A stretch of 64,000 nt of DNA from PSRF01 sp035273425. Lineage in GTDB: Bacteria; Acidobacteriota; Blastocatellia; Pyrinomonadales; Pyrinomonadaceae. Positions 10,605-18,676 of this stretch are shown piece after piece. Position 1 is the stretch's first letter. The number at the start of each line of letters is the position of its first letter. The translations under genes were made by a program, and so were the position numbers. Below the pieces are notes generated by a model. It saw only the letters and a list, made by a program, of their open reading frames with translations, was not told the origin of the DNA and made no database searches. The stretch is taken from the NCBI GenBank assembly GCA_035273425.1, contig DATEPB010000030.1, positions 74,184-138,183 on the forward strand, written 5' to 3'.

Positions 10605-11828
10605 ATGTCGGACATTAGCATGATGCTCGTCTTTTATTGCTTGGCTGTGGTCGCAATTGTTTTGGGGATTTTGTCGCTCCGCGGCGGTTTCTCGTTCGTC
10701 AGGTATGTCGACGATCAACTGGACACCGAGCCTCCAGATTACTCGCCTTTCGTTTCAATCATCGCTCCATGTCGTGGCCTGGAAGACGGGTTAAGCGACA
10801 ATCTTCAAGCACTCCTCGAACAGGATTACCCTGCCTACGAAATAATTTTCGTAACGGATCGACCCAACGATCCATCGCTACAAATTATTGCAGAGATTGT
10901 TCGCGCGGGAACGGAGCGAGCAATTGATACTCGCATCGTGATCGCGGGAAACGCTGAGGACTGCGGGCAAAAAGTTCACAACCTGAGGGTTGCGGTTAGC
11001 GAGGTAAGTTCGCGTAGTGAAGTTTTTGTTTTTGTCGATTCAGACGCAAGGCCGCATCCGCAGTGGCTCAAGTCGCTGACGGCGCCATTGCTTGACGATC
11101 ATGTTGGCGCGGCAACCGGCTATCGTTGGTTCTTCCCTCGGAAAGGGAACCTGGCGTCTCATCTTCGTTCCGTTTGGAACGCCTCCATTGCCTCGGCGCT
11201 GGGCGCACGCGTCGACAAGAACTTTTGTTGGGGAGGCTCCACGGCAATTCGCCGTGCCACCTTTGAGAAGCTTCGTATTGCCGATGCCTGGCAGGGCACG
11301 GTATCGGATGACTTCGCAATGACTCGCGCGATTCAACAAGCGAGGCTGCCAATTCGTTTTGTGCCGGATTGTATCGTTCCATCAATCGGCGACCCCACGT
11401 TTGCGGAACTCCTGGAATTTTCAAACCGCCAATTGAAAATCACGCGCGTATATGCTGCTCACTTATGGGTCCCGCTGTTAATTGGAAGCCTATTGTTTAC
11501 AGGCGTATTCTTTGGAGGACTCATTCTTGTCGTCGTGCAGGCGGCGCGAGGTCAGGAGTTCTTACTGGCTTTGCTTATGCTGGTCCTGATTTTTGGTCTT
11601 GGTTCAGCAAAGTCGCTGATTCGTTTCAGAGCTGTAGGGCGTGTTCTAAAACGAAAGCGAGTTGGCACTGCCGGGAGCGCATTGGCTCACGCGCTGCTCT
11701 GGCCATTCGCATCAGCACTTTACCTCTGGAATGCCGTGGTCGCAGGCTTCTCACGTCGCATCAAGTGGCGGGGAATTACCTACGAATTGAAATCGGCTAC
11801 TGAAGCTGTCATCATCCGACGGGAGTGA
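10605..11828 (+). CDS. Family 2 glycosyltransferase, ceramide glucosyltransferase/HpnI-like
   Basis: The 407-residue protein has an N-terminal membrane helix (about 7-25), a GT-A domain and two or three C-terminal helices (about 283-310, 318-335 and 362-382). GT21-like motifs are visible: VFVDSDARPHPQW near residue 145 (metal-binding DxD-like), FCWGGSTAIRR near 208, SDDFAMTRAIQQA near 232 with the catalytic Asp, and NRQLKITRVY replacing the usual QxxRW. It probably transfers a sugar to a lipid at the cytoplasmic membrane; the acceptor cannot be read from sequence. HpnI of hopanoid synthesis is one possibility, but no other hopanoid gene is near. A repeat element and then a radical SAM gene follow. 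Confidence 0.8.
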   Translation: MSDISMMLVFYCLAVVAIVLGILSLRGGFSFVRYVDDQLDTEPPDYSPFVSIIAPCRGLEDGLSDNLQALLEQDYPAYEIIFVTDRPNDPSLQIIAEIVRAGTERAIDTRIVIAGNAEDCGQKVHNLRVAVSEVSSRSEVFVFVDSDARPHPQWLKSLTAPLLDDHVGAATGYRWFFPRKGNLASHLRSVWNASIASALGARVDKNFCWGGSTAIRRATFEKLRIADAWQGTVSDDFAMTRAIQQARLPIRFVPDCIVPSIGDPTFAELLEFSNRQLKITRVYAAHLWVPLLIGSLLFTGVFFGGLILVVVQAARGQEFLLALLMLVLIFGLGSAKSLIRFRAVGRVLKRKRVGTAGSALAHALLWPFASALYLWNAVVAGFSRRIKWRGITYELKSATEAVIIRRE

Positions 11829-11875
11829 GAGATTTACAATGCTTGATTCGATTGGGAGTGCGACGATCGCTGAAA

Positions 11876-12110
11876 GCGCCAAAGGCGCGGAATGTTATAG
11901 CCAGGGGCAAGTGCTGAGCGAAGCGAGCACGGCGCCCCTGGAAGTAGCGCAGGTTTTTCCTCCGAGCTCTGAAGGAGCGGTAACAAGTCCAGAAGGTCTG
12001 TCGCGCCTTCAGCGCTCCGCCATATTTTTGCTGACTTGGTCCAGGGGCGACGTGCCTCGCTTCGCTCACCACTTGCCCCTGGCTATTACATTCCGCGCCG
12101 GTGGCGCTCC
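11876..12110. repeat. Large palindromic element between glycosyltransferase and radical SAM genes
   Basis: Arms at about 11876-11941 and 12041-12110 are inverted copies; the core GCGCGGAATGTTATAGCCAG and the following 36 bases match with only a few changes. The loop (about 11942-12040) carries smaller self-complementary words. Short open frames on both strands are by-products of the repeat. Bases 12155-12190 hold a further copy of the ATGAGAAATGGAAAATGA word found at 56322-56467. The rest of 11829-12232 is empty of genes. Confidence 0.85.
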
Positions 12111-12232
12111 AAACCCATCCGACCGGTTGACTCGTTGGGATTCCAAGATAAATCGCGGATGACAAATGAGAAATGGAAAATGATAGGGAAAATATCTTTT
12201 GATTTCACTACTTAACCAGTTTGATCTCGCCC

Positions 12233-13357
12233 ATGAATAAAGTTGTCCAACTAGTGCAATTGCTTCGCTCCACCAAGCGAGAGGCTCGTCTCGGGACCGT
12301 TATTCTCTTCGTCACTTCGCGTTGTAACGCCTTCTGCAAAACTTGCTTCTATCACGAAGAATTAAACCAACCTGGAGATCTAAGTTTCGATCAGATTGAA
12401 AAAATCTCTCGCACCATGCCGCCGATTACCGATTTGTGGTTGTCTGGCGGTGAGCCAACCTTGCGCCGCGATTGCACCGACATCATTAAGGCCTTCGTCG
12501 CGAACAATGCCGTAAACCGTGTAATCATTCCCACCAACGGGCTGATCAAGTCGCGCGTTTACGAGATTGTCGATAACGCCCTCAGTTCACATGCTTCGCT
12601 TGATCTTTATCTGAATATTGCGCTCGATGGTTATGGCAAGACGCACGACGAGATCAGAGGCGTCCCTGGAAACTGGGAGAAGGCGCTCGACTGCATCACT
12701 GCGTTGTACCCGCTGAAAGAGAAATTTGCTGACCGCTTTCGTCTGAATGTAAATACTGTAGTTTGCGCTGATAATTACACTGAGATCGAAAAGCTCGGTG
12801 AATTTCTATGGTCCAACTTCAAGCTCGATGGACAATATTTCAATATCATTCGCGGTGAGACACTCGTTGGTGACGAGATCAAGCAAGTGCCAGCTTCGGT
12901 CCTACCTGAAATGTATGCTTACGTTTCCCGACTCACGAAGCGCTACGGCGATCGCATGTTTGCGGAAGACGACGCCAGTAAGCGCTTCGTCAAAAATGTT
13001 GCTTACGTCGGCGCCATAACCACTCACTACCGCACCCAGCACGCAAATTTTGAAGCGTCGACCCCGTGGCCGTTTCCATGTACCGCGGGAGAAACTACCG
13101 CGGTGATCGACTACAACGGTGACGTGCGCGCATGTGAATTGCGCGAAAAGTTTGCCACCCTGGCAGATTACGATTACGACTTCGGCGCGCTTTGGGAGGG
13201 GAATGGACGGGTGAGGGAACTAGAGGCGATTGATGGTGGCAAAGCCTGTTGGTGTACCCACGTTTGTTTCATCCACGATTCGATGCGGCATTCGCGCCGG
13301 GCAATGCTCTACGAATTGCCCAAGAACTTTTTGACGCGTGAGAATTGGCAGGAGTAA
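12233..13357 (+). CDS. Radical SAM enzyme with C-terminal SPASM-like cysteines
   Basis: The 374-residue protein starts with the radical SAM cluster motif CNAFCKTCF (Cys31, 35 and 38), followed by LWLSGGEPTLRRD, the S-adenosylmethionine-contacting GGEP motif. The C-terminal third holds further cysteines at about residues 283, 301, 337, 339 and 343, in the arrangement PC...ACELR...CWCTHVC, which could bind one auxiliary cluster as in SPASM/twitch enzymes. The substrate is not recognisable. The stop codon overlaps the start of the next gene (TAATG), linking it to the ATP synthase genes, and a lipid glycosyltransferase precedes it. The ATG at 12233 is preferred over a TTG 12 bases earlier. Confidence 0.85.
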   Translation: MNKVVQLVQLLRSTKREARLGTVILFVTSRCNAFCKTCFYHEELNQPGDLSFDQIEKISRTMPPITDLWLSGGEPTLRRDCTDIIKAFVANNAVNRVIIPTNGLIKSRVYEIVDNALSSHASLDLYLNIALDGYGKTHDEIRGVPGNWEKALDCITALYPLKEKFADRFRLNVNTVVCADNYTEIEKLGEFLWSNFKLDGQYFNIIRGETLVGDEIKQVPASVLPEMYAYVSRLTKRYGDRMFAEDDASKRFVKNVAYVGAITTHYRTQHANFEASTPWPFPCTAGETTAVIDYNGDVRACELREKFATLADYDYDFGALWEGNGRVRELEAIDGGKACWCTHVCFIHDSMRHSRRAMLYELPKNFLTRENWQE

Positions 13358-13569
13358 TGCCGGAAACGGAAAAGGAAGAAACTGCTCGCAAGGGTGGCAT
13401 CGCATACGCTGCCGCTTTTACCCTGTTCATGTCAGTCGCGGTGATGACGGGCTTCGGCTGGGCGCTCGATCGTTGGTTTGGAACGGCCCCATGGTTGTTG
13501 GTTGGAGGGATCGTCCTTGGCGCAATCGCGGGTTTTTATCAGTTCATCAGGTTGACTTCGAAGCTATAA
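13357..13569 (+). CDS. Small AtpZ/AtpI-like F0 accessory membrane protein
   Basis: This 70-residue protein has two membrane helices separated by the short LDRWFGTAPW turn: KGGIAYAAAFTLFMSVAVMTGFGWALDRWFG and PWLLVGGIVLGAIAGFYQFIRL. The pattern is that of the F0F1-ATPase gene 1 / AtpZ family, which assists c-ring assembly or Mg2+ supply. The ATG overlaps the stop of the radical SAM gene by one base. It sits 340 bases upstream of a second AtpI-type gene, with a repeat element between them. Confidence 0.82.
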   Translation: MPETEKEETARKGGIAYAAAFTLFMSVAVMTGFGWALDRWFGTAPWLLVGGIVLGAIAGFYQFIRLTSKL

Positions 13570-13610
13570 GGCTTGGTTCCGTAAAGAGGTGCAGGCGCAG
13601 GGTGATTTTG

Positions 13611-13825
13611 ACGCTGAAAGCGTTCGCTAATTCCAGCCCAGGGTTGCGCTTTCGCAACCCTGGGAAGCGTGCCTCAATTAAAGGACTCAACCCTGAAAGG
13701 GTTTTGACGCAGTAACGGCCCGCGCTCCGCAACTCCTTCAGAGTTGCCACAAGACAAAAAGGCATCCGCGCCCCCCCAGGTTTCAAAGCAAACCCTGGGC
13801 TGGAATTAGCGAACGCCTTCGGCGT
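13611..13825. repeat. Inverted-repeat element inside the ATP synthase cluster (CAGCCCAGGGTTG family)
   Basis: Outer arms at 13611-13647 and 13789-13825 pair over about 37 bases (CGTTCGCTAATTCCAGCCCA and its complement). Within it are AACCCTGAAAGGGTT and AACTCCTTCAGAGTT palindromes. The family matches 10200-10483 and the end of the window. No gene is present in 13570-13908. Confidence 0.85.
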
Positions 13826-13908
13826 TGAGTTCATTCTGCACGAGTTCCTTGTAAGCATGCCATCTCGACAATTGGGCGTTTTCCTGTGTAAAATCACCAG
13901 CTTTATTA

Positions 13909-14346
13909 ATGACTAAAATCGAGAACAATGTGGGCAAGAGTCTGTTTGCCGAGATTCGTGAGGCCGGAATAAGCGGGCGCATCTTTCGCTCAATGGCGGT
14001 TGCGACCAGTTTGGCCACACTGTCGGCTGCATTGTTTGCGCCGTGGCGCGTCACGACGGGCTTGCTCTTAGGTGGAATCCTGGCGCTTTTCAATCATCAT
14101 TGGCTTAGTGGTTCTGCCACCGCGGCGCTGAGCGTAGCCGCGCATGGTGTCAAACCAAAAATTGGCCTCGCTCAATACGTTTTGCGATATGCCGTCATCG
14201 CTGCTGTTGTTTTAGTCGCTTACCAGCTCAATCTGGTGTCGCTAGCAGCCACAATTTTTGGCTTATGCAGTTTTGTGGTCGCACTATTTGTTGAAGCGGC
14301 CCGCGAATTTTATTACGCAGTTATTCACCGAGAGGAAATCAGTTGA
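13909..14346 (+). CDS. atpI: ATP synthase subunit I
   Basis: The 145-residue protein has four membrane helices (about residues 28-45, 48-66, 88-107 and 110-132) and the layout of the AtpI/ATP-synthase-I family encoded just before atpB in many operons. It is known or proposed to assist c-ring assembly and Mg2+ uptake. The start ATG at 13909 is the first after the repeat element. The stop overlaps the atpB ATG by one base (TGATG), so the two are probably co-translated. Confidence 0.85.
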   Translation: MTKIENNVGKSLFAEIREAGISGRIFRSMAVATSLATLSAALFAPWRVTTGLLLGGILALFNHHWLSGSATAALSVAAHGVKPKIGLAQYVLRYAVIAAVVLVAYQLNLVSLAATIFGLCSFVVALFVEAAREFYYAVIHREEIS

Positions 14347-15257
14347 TGTTTTTGCTAGCAGAGGGCGGGCACGAAGAGGCGCATCCGACGCCCATCATCG
14401 TTCAATTCGTTAATCATTACTTCGGCGAATATGCCCACAACTTCCAGATGAAGTACACCTATCCGGTGTGGCAAAAATTCTTCGCCAAGTTTGGCACCAC
14501 GCCCGAAGCTGTATTTGGCGCCTACACTGCGGAAAATGCGATTCCCTGGTACACAGTGATGTTCGTTATCGCGTGCATCCTCAGCGTGGTACTGATTTGG
14601 ATTTTCAAGGGGCAGCTCTCCGAAGAAGAGCCAGGGCCCGGCCAGCAAACTCTCGAGGTTGGGGTTATAGCAGTTCGCAACATGATCGAGGACATTATTG
14701 GGCCACACGGGATCAAGTATTTTCCGGTCGTGATGACCTTCGCGGTTTTGATTCTCGTTTCGAATCTTATGGGCCAGTTCCCGCTGTTTATGACGCCCAC
14801 CGCTGCGACCAGCGTAACGTTTGCCCTCGGCCTTTCCTCGTTTCTCTATTACAACTACATCGGGATATCGGAGAACGGAATTGGCGCCCATCTCAAACAC
14901 ATGGCGGGTCCGATCTGGTGGATTGCATGGTTGATTTTCCCGATTGAGTTGATCAGCAATTTCATCAGACCATTCGCACTGGGTATCCGTTTGTTTGGAA
15001 ACATGTTCGCTGATGAACAGGTTGCCGCCACGGTTGCGGGTCTTTATCCGTCACTGACGCGATGGCTGGTACCAGTGGTCTTGATGTTCTTGGGCGTCTT
15101 TGTGGCGTTTATTCAGACGTTTGTTTTCATACTCCTTTCGCAGCTTTATCTAAGCGAGGTCTCGCACGGCTCGCATGACGAGCACGATGAACACGGCGAA
15201 GCTGTTCACTCGCCGTTAGAAGCTTCTCATTCGGAAGCTCCGGTCCTGGCTGCGTAA
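14346..15257 (+). CDS. atpB: F0F1 ATP synthase subunit a
   Basis: This 303-residue membrane protein forms the two ion half-channels facing the c-ring. The key region is seen at the C-terminal half: LIFPIELISNFIRPFALGIRLFGNMFADEQ, which contains the essential arginine in the R-L-F-G-N-M motif. The N-terminal part has a large periplasmic or cytoplasmic segment before the first helix, and the C-terminal tail after the last helix is rich in His, Asp and Glu (about residues 274-298). The ATG at 14346 is chosen over the in-frame TTG three bases upstream. Confidence 0.95.
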   Translation: MFLLAEGGHEEAHPTPIIVQFVNHYFGEYAHNFQMKYTYPVWQKFFAKFGTTPEAVFGAYTAENAIPWYTVMFVIACILSVVLIWIFKGQLSEEEPGPGQQTLEVGVIAVRNMIEDIIGPHGIKYFPVVMTFAVLILVSNLMGQFPLFMTPTAATSVTFALGLSSFLYYNYIGISENGIGAHLKHMAGPIWWIAWLIFPIELISNFIRPFALGIRLFGNMFADEQVAATVAGLYPSLTRWLVPVVLMFLGVFVAFIQTFVFILLSQLYLSEVSHGSHDEHDEHGEAVHSPLEASHSEAPVLAA

Positions 15258-15518
15258 TTAAACGCGAGTCGAGCGATGCAGACAACGCGTCTGCGCACGT
15301 TGGCTCGTAACTGAACTCAACACTGAAAACCAATCAGAAGTACAACCGGCAGATTATCGACCGTTGATTAAAATAGCAGGTCTGTTTCGCAGGAGCGCCG
15401 TTGTAAGAGGGGCGGTGGATACCGGATGCAGGCGAAATCATAAAGCCAGGTTGTAGTTGAAGAAGAGGTAGAGTCAGTGTTCGTTTTTCGAAGAAGGTCT
15501 CTACAGGAGAAAGCGAAA

Positions 15519-15839
15519 ATGAGAAAACTAAACTTGTTATTCTTTGCCATCGTCGGCGTGCTTATGAGCGCAATGCCGGCCATGGCGCAAGCAGCCGCGG
15601 CCGCGGATCACGCCGCTGACAATAGCGCTGGACTGAAGGCGATTGCTGCGGGCATTGGTTTTGCGATTGCAGTTTTTGGCGGTGCCCTTGGTCAGTCGCG
15701 TATCGGCGCAGCCGCATGCGAAGGCGCGGCACGGAATCCGGGTGCAGCACCCAAGATTCAAACCATGATGATTCTGGGATTGGCGCTGATCGAGTCGTTA
15801 GTTCTGTTTGCACTCGTGATCGTGTTCGTCAAAACCTAG
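15519..15839 (+). CDS. atpE: F0F1 ATP synthase subunit c with signal peptide
   Basis: This is the c-ring subunit. The ATG at 15519 is preceded by AGGAGA (15505-15510) and gives 106 residues, longer than the usual 75-90 because of an N-terminal signal-like sequence (residues 1-22, cleavage expected after AMA). Two helices follow, joined by the polar loop ARNPGAAP. The second helix has the ion-binding glutamate in LALIESLVLF. The first helix has Gln in GGALGQSRIG at the position that binds Na+ in Na+-type c subunits, and Ser follows the glutamate. A strong hairpin terminator follows, and no atpF, H, A, G, D or C is adjacent. Confidence 0.95.
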   Translation: MRKLNLLFFAIVGVLMSAMPAMAQAAAAADHAADNSAGLKAIAAGIGFAIAVFGGALGQSRIGAAACEGAARNPGAAPKIQTMMILGLALIESLVLFALVIVFVKT

Positions 15840-15867
15840 CAACATCCAGCAGGAACTGTCTGCGCAA

Positions 15868-15910
15868 AATGCGAGCGGAGCTGTTAAGCTTCGCTCGCAT
15901 CTTTGTTTGT
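15868..15910 (+). terminator. Rho-independent terminator after atpE
   Basis: The stem ATGCGAGCGGAG / CTTCGCTCGCAT pairs at 11 of 12 positions around an eight-base loop and is followed by CTTTGTTTGT. It closes the atpI-B-E transcript. Confidence 0.75.
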
Positions 15911-16006
15911 CGAGAGTAACTTTGCTGCCGATAAACTCGATGTGTTACGCTGACTTCATTCTCCCGAAAAGCAATCCCCTAATAAAATTTGGCTAAGGGA
16001 CGATAG

Positions 16007-17572
16007 ATGAAAGCCTGTCCAAAGTGTGGCAATGAATATCCTGACACCACCACGCTGTGTCCGTCAGACGGCGTTGCTCTCGAAAAAACTGACGACTCGC
16101 TATTAGGCAAAACGTTGGCGGGTAAGTATCGGATCGACGAGCGGCTTAGCGAGGGCGGAATGGGCACTGTCTATCGAGGCACCCATGTCCTGATGGACAA
16201 GACAGTTGCGGTGAAGGTGCTGCGGCCGTCGCTGGCGGCGGATGAGAAAATCGTCGCGCGTTTTTCGAGAGAAGCGCGCGCTGCGTCCCGTATTAACCAT
16301 CCCCACGCACTTAGCGTCACCGACTTCGGAGAAGACGAAAACGGAGTCGTGTTTTTGGTGATGGAGTACCTCAGTGGACAAACGCTGAAGCAAGTGATTC
16401 GCAGCGAAGGTCCAATGCCGCTAACGCGAGTTGTCGAAATCATCACGCAGGTCGGCGGGGCGCTCGACGAAGCTCATGGCCAGGGCGTCGTACACCGTGA
16501 TTTAAAAAGCGACAACATCATGTTGATTACCGCCACCAGCGCGGACTACGCAAAGGTGCTGGACTTCGGCATCGCAAAGATCAAAGAAGCTGAGGGCGAC
16601 TACGATCCAGGTCTCACTTCACCGGGTCTGGTGATCGGCACTCCTCAATACATGTCACCCGAGCAATGTTCCCAAGCGCCGGATATAGATGCGCGGTCCG
16701 ATATTTATTCGCTGGGCGTAATCATTTTCGAGATGCTGGTAGGCCATGTGCCTTTCACTGGTGAATCGCCGACGGTGATCATGCTGAAACAAATGCAGCA
16801 GGCTCCGCCGTCGTTGGCCCAGGAGAGACCTGATGTTCCAGCGGCGGTTGAGACGGTTGTAAACCGGGCTTTGGAAAAACGTCCTGAAAAACGTTACGAA
16901 ACAGTGAGTCAACTGGTCGAGGACCTAACCATCGCGGCGGGGATGCAATCCAGTGCGGCTTCACAGGAAGCCGCTTCGGTTAGGACACCAAGTCAGCCGT
17001 TGCCCGTCGTCGAGGACGATGATGACGAAGAAACTCTGGTAAGACGACGCTACACGCAACCCATGCCTCAAGTGGCTGCTGAGGTTGTGGAGTCAGCGGC
17101 GTATGTTCCACCACCGACGTCCGGTTTCAACCCGCTAAAGATTCTGGTCCCTTCCGTTGTGGGCTTGCTGTTGATCTTTGGAGTGATCTACGCGTTCACC
17201 TGGAACTCGCAAGCGCCGACTGAAGCCACTCAGGGCTCAGGTTTAACTGCCGATCCCAACAGCAAACCGGTGGAAGCAGCTACACCTCCGACGGGCGAAT
17301 CCGAAGCGGGAATACCTTCTGGCGGCTCCAACAATCAGAACGCCAACAACAATTCTGAACCGTCGCCACAACCAAGCAGCTCGCCTGAAGAAGTTGGCGG
17401 AATCAGTGAGAACTCAAATCAGAACAGTAACAAGGCCCCAGTGATTCCGACAGCGACCCAACCAATCATCGTGGAGGAGCCGCTCCCCACACCAACCGCC
17501 ACAAAGCCACCAGTACCGAAGCCGACGCTTCCGCCACCTAGCGCTTCACCGCCGGGTATCGGACCGTTGTAG
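16007..17572 (+). CDS. Membrane-anchored Ser/Thr protein kinase with N-terminal zinc ribbon
   Basis: The 521-residue protein starts with a short zinc-ribbon-like motif (CPKCGNEYPDTTTLCPSDG). A Hanks-type kinase domain follows (about residues 42-305) with the glycine loop LSEGGMGTVYRG, the lysine in AVKVL, HRDLKSDNIM near residue 163, DFGIAK near 186 and GTPQYMSPEQ near 211. All catalytic residues are present. One membrane helix (about 378-398) is followed by a low-complexity Pro/Asn/Ser/Thr-rich extracytoplasmic tail with no recognisable sensor domain. The gene is monocistronic and convergent with lpxK. Confidence 0.93.
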   Translation: MKACPKCGNEYPDTTTLCPSDGVALEKTDDSLLGKTLAGKYRIDERLSEGGMGTVYRGTHVLMDKTVAVKVLRPSLAADEKIVARFSREARAASRINHPHALSVTDFGEDENGVVFLVMEYLSGQTLKQVIRSEGPMPLTRVVEIITQVGGALDEAHGQGVVHRDLKSDNIMLITATSADYAKVLDFGIAKIKEAEGDYDPGLTSPGLVIGTPQYMSPEQCSQAPDIDARSDIYSLGVIIFEMLVGHVPFTGESPTVIMLKQMQQAPPSLAQERPDVPAAVETVVNRALEKRPEKRYETVSQLVEDLTIAAGMQSSAASQEAASVRTPSQPLPVVEDDDDEETLVRRRYTQPMPQVAAEVVESAAYVPPPTSGFNPLKILVPSVVGLLLIFGVIYAFTWNSQAPTEATQGSGLTADPNSKPVEAATPPTGESEAGIPSGGSNNQNANNNSEPSPQPSSSPEEVGGISENSNQNSNKAPVIPTATQPIIVEEPLPTPTATKPPVPKPTLPPPSASPPGIGPL

Positions 17573-17591
17573 AGTTCACGCTGGTTGATGG

Positions 17592-18659
17592 CTAAGCCGC
17601 CGCACCTTTAATTGCATTGTCGATCATTGTTGCGAGCCGTGCTTCGTCGTCGATTGCGATTCTAATCTCAAGCACATAGCACGGGAGCGAGAGTTGGGAA
17701 TCGCTTAGCTTCGTCGCGTCTTTGGCCGTGGTGAGCAGGCAAGTGGCTCCGGTTTCCCGAGCCTGTAATACCAGGTGATGAAGGTCGTCGGCAGAGAAGT
17801 TGTGATGGTCAGGAAAGGCTCTGGAAAACGCGATGTCAACTCCGGTCATGCGAACTTGGGTGCTAAATGAATCAGGATTTCCCACTCCGCAAAAAATCCC
17901 CACCCGCTGTTTCACGATTTCCGATTTACCTACGGCCGCGCCGTTCAAGTCACGAAATCCATTTGTCTCCATGCGCGAAATGAAGATTGGACGGTCGCCA
18001 ACCAAGCGACGAATCGACTCTTTAACAGAAACTAAATCGCTTGTTTGATCAGAACGAGTAATTACCACGCAGTCAGCGCGCGCCAGATTGTGTCGAGCTT
18101 CGCGTAAGCGTCCCTTAGGCAGCAGTTCGCCACCACCAAAGGGATTGGTCGCATCAACCGTGACAAGGTCTAAATCTCGGGCGAGTCGCAAGTGCTGAAA
18201 TCCATCGTCCAGTACAAAAACTTTCGCGCCCAGTTCTCGAAGCGCCCATTCTCCAGCGGCGACCCGGTCAGGATTTGAGACTACTGACGCGATGCCCAGG
18301 AGATTCCTCGCTAGTAGTAACGGTTCATCACCGGCTTCGCGCTCGTTTGCCAGAATCTGTTTGCCGTTTGAAACCAGTACCTGTGCTTTTGGATCGGCCT
18401 TGCCGTAGCCCCTGGTGAGTACACAAATAGATTTCAGGAGATCTGCATTAGATGTTTGGGTTGATATGGTTCTGCACACCCATTCAACCATCGGAGTTTT
18501 CCCAGTTCCTCCGGTGGTGATATTACCAACGCTAACCACGGGAGCGGCGAGCTTGAAGGAACGAAACCATCCACTGCGATATGCTGCCAGACGCGCCTCC
18601 GTCACCGCACGATAGACCGTGCTGAGTGGCATCATCAGTACTGACGGGGACGTAGCCAT
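17592..18659 (-). CDS. lpxK: Tetraacyldisaccharide 4'-kinase
   Basis: This enzyme phosphorylates the 4' position of the tetraacyldisaccharide in lipid A synthesis, at the inner face of the cytoplasmic membrane. The 355-residue protein has the P-loop SVGNITTGGTGKTP near residue 41 and the FVLDDGFQHLRLARDLDLVTVDA region that is characteristic of LpxK. It follows waaA by 17 bases on the same strand, so the two form a lipid A/Kdo operon. Together with waaA it shows that the organism makes lipopolysaccharide. Confidence 0.94.
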   Translation of the reverse strand: MATSPSVLMMPLSTVYRAVTEARLAAYRSGWFRSFKLAAPVVSVGNITTGGTGKTPMVEWVCRTISTQTSNADLLKSICVLTRGYGKADPKAQVLVSNGKQILANEREAGDEPLLLARNLLGIASVVSNPDRVAAGEWALRELGAKVFVLDDGFQHLRLARDLDLVTVDATNPFGGGELLPKGRLREARHNLARADCVVITRSDQTSDLVSVKESIRRLVGDRPIFISRMETNGFRDLNGAAVGKSEIVKQRVGIFCGVGNPDSFSTQVRMTGVDIAFSRAFPDHHNFSADDLHHLVLQARETGATCLLTTAKDATKLSDSQLSLPCYVLEIRIAIDDEARLATMIDNAIKGAAA

Positions 18660-18676
18660 TACCGGATCTCGGTCTG

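Noticed and set aside
11839..12162. 107-codon frame in the palindrome at 11876-12110
   Set aside because: Most of it is repeat arm and loop, with no homology to a known family and mirrored by an equal frame on the other strand.
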